NCBI GenBank assembly: GCA_938041705.1
Contig: CALISP010000305.1
Location: 1-5,345, forward strand
Direction: 5' to 3'
DNA length: 5,345 nucleotides
Source: an uncultured Cocleimonas sp.
Lineage (GTDB): Bacteria > Pseudomonadota > Gammaproteobacteria > Thiotrichales > Thiotrichaceae
The number at the start of each line of letters is the position of its first letter. The stretch's first letter is position 1. A model generated the notes under the pieces. It was not told the DNA's origin. It worked only from the letters and a program-made list of their open reading frames with translations, and made no database searches. Positions 1-5,345 of this stretch are shown piece after piece. Both the position numbers and the translations under genes were made by a program.

Positions 1-75
1 AGTTTTGGTGTCTCGGATAAACACTATCGCGGCGTAGGTAAGTTTTTGCCAAATAATTCTAGTTATACCGATTAA
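1..75 (+). CDS. 3' end of an unidentified upstream gene (partial)
   Basis: Frame 1 is open from the window edge to a TAA at 73-75, giving 24 residues: SFGVSDKHYRGVGKF followed by LPNNSSYTD. The coding-like composition and the stop about 100 bp before the pilY1-like start fit the end of an upstream gene on the same strand. In known type IV pilus clusters the gene before pilY1 is usually a minor pilin (pilX or pilW), so that is the natural guess, but these residues do not match any C-terminus I recognise. It could also be a chance open frame, since 24 codons without a stop is weak evidence in itself. Confidence 0.5.
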   Translation, partial: SFGVSDKHYRGVGKFLPNNSSYTD

Positions 76-89
76 TCAGTTCATTGCTT

Positions 90-117
90 CTTGTTAATTA
101 TTTTTGGCATTAACAAG
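90..117. repeat. Perfect 9-bp inverted repeat upstream of the pilY1-like gene
   Basis: CTTGTTAAT at 90-98 and ATTAACAAG at 109-117 are exact reverse complements separated by 10 bp (99-108). The half-site centres are 19 bp apart, close to two helical turns, which would suit a dimeric regulator. As RNA it would form a weak AT-rich hairpin with only two G-C pairs. No T-run follows it, so an intrinsic terminator for the upstream gene is unlikely. The right arm overlaps the candidate -35 box at 110-115. The role as an operator is inference; the symmetry is directly visible. Confidence 0.55.
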
Positions 118-137
118 TTATTAAACATAAATATCAT
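110..137 (+). promoter_or_regulatory. Candidate sigma70-type promoter for the pilY1-like gene
   Basis: TTAACA at 110-115 matches the -35 consensus TTGACA at 5 of 6 bases, and TATCAT at 132-137 matches the -10 consensus TATAAT at 5 of 6, with a 16-bp spacer. A start near 143-145 would give a short leader before the ATG at 172. The region is very AT-rich, so chance matches are expected. The gene may instead, or additionally, be transcribed from a promoter upstream of the window. An alternative -35 (TTGGCA, 104-109) lacks a good -10 at the right distance. Confidence 0.35.
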
Positions 138-171
138 AAAAATAATTATATCCCCCTAAGGATCACACATT

Positions 172-3100
172 ATGAAACCGCAAATTTTAAAATTAACAAC
201 ATCACTTAAAACATTCTTTGTTTTATCGATTTTTGCAGCCACGACAGGTATCTATGCAGATGATACGGAAGTATTTTATTCTGCTAATGTGTCTAAACCT
301 AACCTAATGTTTGTATTGGATATTTCAGGGAGTATGAGAACTCGTGTGCCAAACTCTGGTTCGTCCTCAAATAATACAGTAGCAAATTCTGTTTCTAGGC
401 AGGTGGTTAATTCTTCAGATGATGCTGAACAAGCCAGCAGTGGCGGTTCAATGTTGATGACTGATACCTACTTGGATATTGGTTATGATTATTATGATTT
501 TAGAGCACCAGCTCGTGTTGGTTTACGTTTTTATAACCTAGGTATTCCTAAGGATGCTGAAATTACCAATGCATACATCCAGTTCGAAGTAAGGCAAGCG
601 ACAAGCAGTGATACTCAATTATTTATTGTTGCTGAGGCGAAGGACAATGCAAAAAAATTCAGTGGTAAAGGAAATGGTCCAATAGATAAGCGTACTGCAA
701 GTACTATAAAAATCGATTGGGATCCACCGGCTTGGAATTCTGTGAATGCACGTGGAACTGATCAAAGAACTCCGGACTTAACTCAACTTGTTCAATCTAT
801 TATAGATAGACCTGATTGGAGTGAAGACAATGGTATGGTTTTTATCCTTGAGGGTAGAGAAGGAAACACAGGAAATCGTGTTGCTAAATCTTATGATCGA
901 GATGATGATGACGCCCCAACTTTAGTTGTAGAATACAACACAGTACAGCCTGGTGTAGATAAGACACGACTAGAAGTTATGCAAGATTCACTTAGGAGAG
1001 TGCTTGAAAAAGCGCCAGACAATGTCAACGTGGGCTTGATGAACTATGGTCAAGAAAATTTAAAAAATAGTAATCCTGAAAATAGAAGAATGCATGCTGT
1101 TTCAGGCGTTGCTTTCCCAGTGACAGATATTAACGAAAAAGCGCGAGTAATTGTGCCGACAGCAGCTGATGTTCACGGGCTTCCTAGTTATCCTGAAGAA
1201 ACAGTGACTGTTCGAGAATACATTGCAGATATTGCTGATACATGGTCTCCTAGTTCTTGGACACCTATTGTCGATGCACTTTATGAAGCAGCCTTATATT
1301 TCCGTGGCGAGAAAATACATTATGGTCAGAGTTTACCCACCAGAGGTGGAGCACATCCTTCTTCATACGAAGGTGGTTCATATGACAGTAATAATGGCGT
1401 AGTAGATCAATTGGTATTTAATGATCCAGGTCGTTTGCGTGATAAGGCTCCTACTTACAAGTCTCCAATTGCTAGTAGTTGTCAATCAAATTATATTGTT
1501 CTAATGACTGACGGTGCGCCAACATACTCTGGTACAGGTTGGAAAAAAGGACCTCTTGCAGATCGTAACTCGATAGCAATAGGTGGTCCACAAGGTCCAT
1601 TGGCTGATGCTTTAGGTCCCTGTGCATCGCCTGAAGGTGTTGGTGGATCAGGTACATGTGGAGCTGAGTTAACTAACTATTTAGCGACAAATGACAATAT
1701 GCCAAGTCCTTCGACTACTAATCCTAATGGTCAAGATGGTGATCAGTTTATTGAAACGTTTTCGATTGGTTTTGGAACGGGTCAAGGTAGTAATACTGAA
1801 AAATACCTTAAATCTTTAGCTACTTATGACGACGAAGATTCTACAACTTACGACGATGGTTATTATGCAGCGAGTACGCCTGAAGAGTTAGCCAATGCAT
1901 TTAAAACTATATTGGAAGCAGTTGCCGCACCAACAGGTACATTAGCTTCACCTGGTTACAGTGTTAATGTCAAAAATGGTTTGGAGAATGAGAAAGATAT
2001 CTATATTCCTGTTTTTGATCGTAAAAACTCTTCTCGTTGGAGTGGTAACCTAAAGAAGTTTAGAATTGAAGATGTAAGTGATGTAAGACGTATAAGAGGC
2101 TCAAATGGTAAAGATGCAACCGATGAGAATGGTAACTTTACAGATAAGGCACTTGACTACTGGTCGTTAAGTACAAGCCCTGATGGTGCAACTGTAGAAG
2201 CGGGTGGTGTTGCTAATCTATTAACAGATCCTGGAGCTAGAAAGATTGTATCTAACCTTACAGGAGATACTAATGTTAATCTTTCTGCGGCTGCGAACTC
2301 TGTAAGCATAGCTAATATTTCAAATATTAATAACAGTCTTTTGGGATTGCCTAATACTGCGAGTTTAGAATTACGTACACAAATAATTAACTTTATGCGT
2401 GGCTATGTAGATGGTGATACTACTGCTGGTGCCAGAAAGCACATGGGTGATATGTTGCATTCGGAACCTGTAGTAATTACATATGAAAAAGGCTCTGGGG
2501 CGGCTTCTACTGGTAAACAGCAGTATATTTTTGCTTCAACTAATGAAGGTTATGTGCATGCTTTTGATGCGGTAAGTGGAGAAGAAAAGTTTGCTTTTTT
2601 ACCTAGAGAATTATTAAAAATTGCTGAGCCGCAATTAAGAAATGCAGGAACTCAAGTCGACCATAAGTATGGTGTCGATGGAGTTATGAATTTCCGCTTT
2701 TCTGGTGGTAGCGATGGCTCGGTAGACAGTAATGATCAGATTATCTTATATTTCGGCTTAAGAAGAGGCGGAACATCTTATTACGCGCTGGATGTTACAA
2801 ATATTGATAACCCTAAGCTTCTATGGACAAAATCAGCAGATGATTACCCTTCTATGGGAATGTCTTGGTCGGCACCATATTTAGAAAAAATAGGTATGAC
2901 GGGCTCGACCTGCCAAGATGGCCAAACTAACTGTAAAGATGTGGTAATTATAAGTGGTGGCTACGACGACGACGAAGACAGAGATAAAGCAGATGGTTCG
3001 GGTGAGGTTGAAGATGCTACTGATCCGGTCATTGCTGATGTAGGTAATGATGTTCTTATTCTAGATGCTCAAAATGGTAGTTTGATATGGTCAATGCCTA

Positions 3101-4038
3101 CTGCTATGAGAAATCAAATAACAAGCAGTATTCCAGGTGGTTTAAGAGCTATCGATTTTAATCAAAATAAATTAGTGGATAGAATTTATTTTGCAGATAC
3201 TGGAGGCAATGTTTGGAGGCTAGATTTATCTGAAAGTCTTGGTTCAACAACAGCAACGACTGATAATGTGTTGACACACTTTGCTAATCTAGGGAGTTTA
3301 GGTAGAAGTTCTGATAGACGAATGTTTTTTAATGAACCTGAAGTTTCTAGTTTAAAATTGAAAGGAAGGTCTATTTATACAGTGTCTTTAGGGAGTGGTT
3401 TTAGAGCCCATCCAATGGACTCAACAATTGATGACAAGTTCTATATTCTTGTGGATAGTGCGCCTTTCTCTAGATTATCAGCTACGCCAACAACTCCTTA
3501 CCAGCCCATAATAGAGACTGATTTAGCGGGTATCTTTATAAATGGTACGAATGTATCCAAGAGCGGTACCATTACTGATCCTAATAAGAAAGGATGGGTT
3601 TTTAGTTTCGCTGATGATGGTGAAAAAGTTTTGGCACCTGCGTTAACTATTAATGGCAAAGTTATATTTTCTACTTTAGTCCCTGAAGCTGCATCAACTG
3701 GTAGTGGGGTTGATCAATGTTCGGCACCAATAACACAATCTAATACCTATATTTTTGAAGTGGTAAGTGGCAATTTAGTGGAAAAAAAGAATTACCCAAC
3801 TCCAGGTATTGCAAATGTAGTTCAGCCTTTCTTTAATGAATTTAAGGTGTTGGTTCCTGATCCTGATAATCCTGGTAACATTGATCTGGATGGAAACTAT
3901 GTTGATGAAAATGGTAATGTGGTTCCTGCTTGTACACATAACCTAGATTATCGTAATGGTACTTCTGTAGGCCAGCTAACACAGGAAAATACCTGTAAGC
4001 TTGAGCCTGTGTATTGGAGTGATCCTGTTATTCAATAG
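172..4038 (+). CDS. pilY1: PilY1/PilC-family type IV pilus tip adhesin and biogenesis protein
   Basis: This 1288-residue protein is probably exported and sits at the pilus tip or outer surface, where PilY1/PilC proteins prime pilus assembly and mediate adhesion and surface sensing. Residues 1-29 form a signal peptide (basic start, hydrophobic core, cleavage near YADD). A VWA domain follows: FVLDISGSM (D50, S52, S54), T364 in SSWTPIVDAL and D447 in IVLMTDGAP complete a MIDAS-type metal site. A Ser/Asn-rich linker and a beta-sandwich module (about 61-256) interrupt the VWA domain after its first strand. From about 590 to the end is the PilY1 beta-propeller, with family motifs such as GDMLHSEPVVI, NEGYVHAFDA, FGLRRGGTSYYALDV and DTGGNVWRLDL. 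D995-x-N997-x-N999-x-L-x-D1003 matches the PilY1 calcium loop. It is slightly longer than Pseudomonas PilY1 (about 1160 residues), and the insert accounts for this. AAGGA at 158-162, 9 bp before the ATG, supports the start. Probably co-transcribed with the following gene. Confidence 0.93.
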   Translation: MKPQILKLTTSLKTFFVLSIFAATTGIYADDTEVFYSANVSKPNLMFVLDISGSMRTRVPNSGSSSNNTVANSVSRQVVNSSDDAEQASSGGSMLMTDTYLDIGYDYYDFRAPARVGLRFYNLGIPKDAEITNAYIQFEVRQATSSDTQLFIVAEAKDNAKKFSGKGNGPIDKRTASTIKIDWDPPAWNSVNARGTDQRTPDLTQLVQSIIDRPDWSEDNGMVFILEGREGNTGNRVAKSYDRDDDDAPTLVVEYNTVQPGVDKTRLEVMQDSLRRVLEKAPDNVNVGLMNYGQENLKNSNPENRRMHAVSGVAFPVTDINEKARVIVPTAADVHGLPSYPEETVTVREYIADIADTWSPSSWTPIVDALYEAALYFRGEKIHYGQSLPTRGGAHPSSYEGGSYDSNNGVVDQLVFNDPGRLRDKAPTYKSPIASSCQSNYIVLMTDGAPTYSGTGWKKGPLADRNSIAIGGPQGPLADALGPCASPEGVGGSGTCGAELTNYLATNDNMPSPSTTNPNGQDGDQFIETFSIGFGTGQGSNTEKYLKSLATYDDEDSTTYDDGYYAASTPEELANAFKTILEAVAAPTGTLASPGYSVNVKNGLENEKDIYIPVFDRKNSSRWSGNLKKFRIEDVSDVRRIRGSNGKDATDENGNFTDKALDYWSLSTSPDGATVEAGGVANLLTDPGARKIVSNLTGDTNVNLSAAANSVSIANISNINNSLLGLPNTASLELRTQIINFMRGYVDGDTTAGARKHMGDMLHSEPVVITYEKGSGAASTGKQQYIFASTNEGYVHAFDAVSGEEKFAFLPRELLKIAEPQLRNAGTQVDHKYGVDGVMNFRFSGGSDGSVDSNDQIILYFGLRRGGTSYYALDVTNIDNPKLLWTKSADDYPSMGMSWSAPYLEKIGMTGSTCQDGQTNCKDVVIISGGYDDDEDRDKADGSGEVEDATDPVIADVGNDVLILDAQNGSLIWSMPTAMRNQITSSIPGGLRAIDFNQNKLVDRIYFADTGGNVWRLDLSESLGSTTATTDNVLTHFANLGSLGRSSDRRMFFNEPEVSSLKLKGRSIYTVSLGSGFRAHPMDSTIDDKFYILVDSAPFSRLSATPTTPYQPIIETDLAGIFINGTNVSKSGTITDPNKKGWVFSFADDGEKVLAPALTINGKVIFSTLVPEAASTGSGVDQCSAPITQSNTYIFEVVSGNLVEKKNYPTPGIANVVQPFFNEFKVLVPDPDNPGNIDLDGNYVDENGNVVPACTHNLDYRNGTSVGQLTQENTCKLEPVYWSDPVIQ
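463..936 (+). other. DNRLRE/CBM96-like beta-sandwich module inserted in the VWA domain
   Basis: Residues about 98-255 of the PilY1-like protein run from DTYLDIGYD to PTLVVEYN. They carry the pattern of DNRLRE-type modules: VGLRFYNLGIPKDAEITNAY for the first strands, a middle segment with W183 and W188, then QRTPDLTQLVQSIIDRPDW, and a final strand after a run of Asp (YDRDDDDAPTLVVEY). Such modules occur in bacterial surface and secreted proteins, and some are classed as carbohydrate-binding (CBM96). The VWA fold resumes at about residue 264 (TRLEVMQDSLRRVLEKAPDNVNVGLMNYG). Ligand binding is inference from the family resemblance. I am confident the segment is an insertion, less so of the exact family name. 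Confidence 0.7.
3154..3180 (+). other. EF-hand-like calcium-binding loop in the PilY1 propeller
   Basis: This stretch encodes D995-F-N997-Q-N999-K-L1001-V-D1003, the same spacing (D-x-N-x-D-x-V-x-D) as the calcium loop that controls pilus extension/retraction in Pseudomonas aeruginosa PilY1. The first and last Asp and the Asn at position 3 are kept; position 5 is Asn rather than Asp. The next residues (RIYFADTGGNVWRLDL) are the usual continuation of the propeller blade. Calcium binding here is inferred from motif identity, not shown. Confidence 0.7.
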
Positions 4039-4072
4039 GGAGATATTGGTCTTGTACTGATAGGAATATATT

Positions 4073-4588
4073 ATGAAAAAAAATACTTTAAGAGTTTTAT
4101 TTGGATTAACTTCGATCTCATTATTGATCGGAGTTCAACACACTGCAGATGCTGCGATTTTTAAATGTGTAAATGCTCAGGGTGAAACGTATTACAATGA
4201 TAAAGCGTGTCCTGAAAATGATAAAGAAACTCAATTGAATAATGTAAAAGATCCAGTAGGTGGATATATTCCACCTGCTTTTAAGGCAGATGTTGAGGTT
4301 CAAGGAACCAAAGGCGTAGTGGTTGGTGAAGGTGAAAATTCAACAAAGACTAAAAAGCTTTTAGATGATGTGAGTGACAGTGAAAGCACCACTGGCAACA
4401 AAAATAGTGATGATTTATCTGATTCTAGCAATTCTAATCCTGACGCATCTAACGAGAATGTTATTGAAAGTGCTTATTCTGGAGATGGTAAGAGGACCAA
4501 ACCTAAAGAAGCAAACCCAAAAGTTCTACCTACTATTCCATTAAATGCAGAACAGGTTACTTTAGAGCCTAGATCAAAAATAAACTAA
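4073..4588 (+). CDS. Secreted DUF4124-domain protein downstream of pilY1
   Basis: A 171-residue exported protein. Residues 1-27 form a signal peptide (MKKN start, hydrophobic LRVLFGLTSISLLIGV, cleavage near ADA-A). Residues 28-47, AIFKCVNAQGETYYNDKACP, match the short DUF4124 pattern (aromatic-K/R-W/C-x-D/N-x-x-G-x-x-x-Y/F-x-D-x-x-C), with C32 and C46 a possible disulfide pair. The rest (about 70-171) has no recognisable fold; residues 92-130 are rich in Ser, Asp and Asn and probably disordered. The biochemical role of DUF4124 is unknown; these small periplasmic proteins are common in Gammaproteobacteria. The gene starts 34 bp after the pilY1-like stop, with AGGA at 4062-4065 seven bases before the ATG, so an operon is likely and an accessory pilus role is conceivable but unproven. 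A run of eight A follows the start codon. I see no convincing terminator after the stop. Confidence 0.82.
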   Translation: MKKNTLRVLFGLTSISLLIGVQHTADAAIFKCVNAQGETYYNDKACPENDKETQLNNVKDPVGGYIPPAFKADVEVQGTKGVVVGEGENSTKTKKLLDDVSDSESTTGNKNSDDLSDSSNSNPDASNENVIESAYSGDGKRTKPKEANPKVLPTIPLNAEQVTLEPRSKIN

Positions 4589-4589
4589 A

Positions 4590-4643
4590 TCAATTTTTTT
4601 GAGGAAACTCCTTTATATATAATTCCTGTTTAGCAAACGGGAT
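4590..4643 (-). pseudogene. In-frame remnant of the MscS C-terminus beyond the stop
   Basis: Reading the - strand in the MscS frame past the TAA at 4644-4646 gives IPFAKQELYIKEFPQKN and then TGA at 4590-4592. This is the typical end of MscS-like proteins (IEIPF-x-x-Q-x-hydrophobic-hydrophobic-hydrophobic-K), so the segment was coding until recently, or still is if the stop is a sequence error. With this tail the gene would end 1 bp from the stop of the convergent DUF4124 gene (4586-4588). The region between the two annotated genes (4589-4643) is therefore mostly former coding sequence. A short AGGA-AAC-TCCT hairpin at 4602-4612 is too small to call a terminator on either strand. Confidence 0.8.
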
Positions 4644-5345
4644 TTAGATATTTGCAGAATTAAAGGCTTTATATACAGAACTATTTAAGTTGTGTATTGC
4701 TCGCCCTCTTAACTCCGGATTTTCAATCCACCCTAGTAACTCAAAGTCGAGACTAGATGCACCGAACTCACGAAAGCGTACTCTAGGTTCTGGGTATTTA
4801 ACAATTAAAGGCTCGTTGGTTGCAATTCCCATCAATATTTCCTCTACTTGATCTATGTCGGTTCCATAAGCAACGCCAACTTTTACACGAATTCTAAATT
4901 TGGGGTGAGGGCCGCCACTTTGATTCGTAACTTGGCTATTACCCATAATCGAGTTGGGTACGGTTACTTCGACATCATCTCTGGTTAATAAACGCGTGCT
5001 TCGTAAGCCTATGTGCGTTACTTTGCCACGTTGATTTCCATCTAGTACAACGTAATCACCGATTTTGTAGGGAGTGTCTGCTAGGATAAAAACACCTGAA
5101 AATAGATTAGCTAGTGTGTCTTTTGCTGCAAAACCAACTGCGATACCGATAATACCTGCTGAAGCAAGCCATGCCGTCATATCTACTCCCCATATCTGGA
5201 AAATCATGTACACAGCGACAGCTACGATGATGAGTTTTGATAAGTTGTCGAATAAAGGCAGTGTTTGTGGTTGAACTAAACGAATACTCTTTTTATCGCC
5301 GCCCCAAGCGAGTTGTTGCAAGATTATTTTTGAAAAGCGAATTAA
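4644..5345 (-). CDS. MscS-family mechanosensitive channel, 5' partial, early stop at the C-terminus
   Basis: The frame is open to the right edge, so the true start lies outside the window. The TTG at 5319-5321 is probably an internal Leu (LIRFSKIILQQLAW reads through it). The 233 visible residues are the core of an MscS-type channel, an inner-membrane pore that opens under membrane tension to release solutes on osmotic downshock. Counting from the TTG codon, a membrane helix spans about 27-46 (LSKLIIVAVAVYMIFQIWGV). The Ala/Gly-rich pore helix follows at about 49-81 (ASAGIIGIAVGFAAKDTLAN then LFSGVFIL), then the beta domain (YKIGDYVVLDGNQRGKVTHI, VPNSIMGNSQVTN) and the alpha/beta cytoplasmic domain to 225. 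The frame stops at TAA after FNSANI, where homologues continue with Glu and about 17 further residues; those residues are still encoded in frame downstream (4593-4643). The number of N-terminal helices is not visible, so the subfamily cannot be set. It converges on the pilus genes and shows no functional tie to them. Confidence 0.88.
   Translation of the reverse strand, partial: LIRFSKIILQQLAWGGDKKSIRLVQPQTLPLFDNLSKLIIVAVAVYMIFQIWGVDMTAWLASAGIIGIAVGFAAKDTLANLFSGVFILADTPYKIGDYVVLDGNQRGKVTHIGLRSTRLLTRDDVEVTVPNSIMGNSQVTNQSGGPHPKFRIRVKVGVAYGTDIDQVEEILMGIATNEPLIVKYPEPRVRFREFGASSLDFELLGWIENPELRGRAIHNLNSSVYKAFNSANI

Noticed and set aside
104..122. Sigma54 (-24/-12) promoter around TTGGCAT
   Set aside because: The GG at 106-107 fits a -24 element, but no GC occurs at the required distance for -12.
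1472..1657. 61-codon open frame on the - strand inside the pilY1-like gene
   Set aside because: It lies wholly within the VWA coding sequence, has no ribosome site of note and shows no recognisable protein; it is a shadow of the real gene.
4075..4082. Run of eight A after the start codon of the DUF4124 gene as a phase-variation switch
   Set aside because: Lys/Asn codons at the start of signal peptides commonly give such runs in AT-rich genomes; nothing else suggests switching. The pilY1-like gene has no long G or C tract like that of Neisseria pilC.
4121..4303. 60-codon open frame on the - strand inside the DUF4124 gene
   Set aside because: It is antisense to a convincing signal peptide and DUF4124 domain, and its Ile/Phe-rich translation reflects AT-rich sequence rather than a protein.
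4602..4612. AGGA-AAC-TCCT hairpin as an intrinsic terminator
   Set aside because: The stem is only 4 bp and is not followed by a T-run on either strand; it is explained as former MscS coding sequence.
5074..5274. 66-codon open frame on the + strand
   Set aside because: It is antisense to the MscS pore helix, the most conserved part of that gene, and has no protein features.
5319..5321. TTG as the start codon of the MscS gene
   Set aside because: The frame stays open upstream to the window edge with plausible residues, and a start here would leave only one membrane helix before the pore helix, so the gene is cut by the edge.

Overview
The window is AT-rich, Gram-negative-type bacterial DNA. 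It carries a type IV pilus tip-protein gene (PilY1/PilC family), a small secreted DUF4124-type gene directly downstream, and, convergent to both, the 3' part of an MscS-family mechanosensitive channel gene. PilY1 next to a DUF4124 protein, low GC and long Asp/Asn/Ser-rich exported proteins suggest a gammaproteobacterium, plausibly marine. That placement is an inference; no marker gene is present.

Layout. Positions 1-75 hold what looks like the 3' end of an upstream gene on the + strand, too short to identify. The spacer 76-171 contains a perfect 9-bp inverted repeat (90-98 / 109-117) whose right arm overlaps the -35 element of a candidate sigma70-type promoter, followed by a Shine-Dalgarno sequence for the large gene. 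Positions 172-4038 encode a 1288-residue PilY1-like protein: signal peptide, a von Willebrand A (VWA) domain split after its DxSxS metal-site motif by a DNRLRE/CBM96-like beta-sandwich module, and a C-terminal PilC/PilY1 beta-propeller with an EF-hand-like calcium loop. A 34-bp gap with its own ribosome site leads to 4073-4588, a 171-residue exported protein with an N-terminal DUF4124 domain and a low-complexity tail; the two genes are probably co-transcribed. On the - strand, an MscS-type channel gene enters from the right edge (5345) and stops at 4644.

The two most interesting observations are these. (1) The MscS reading frame ends at a TAA exactly where family members usually carry Glu in an 'IEIPF..Q.' motif. 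Past this stop the same frame encodes the rest of the conserved C-terminus (IPFAKQELYIKEFPQKN) before a TGA at 4590-4592, so this is an in-frame premature stop or a sequence error. (2) The pilus tip adhesin has an extra beta-sandwich module, possibly ligand-binding, inserted inside its VWA domain.

Functionally, the left part is a type IV pilus assembly/adhesion locus in which PilY1 would cap and prime pili and mediate adhesion or surface sensing. The MscS gene concerns osmotic protection and has no obvious functional link; it merely converges on the pilus genes.
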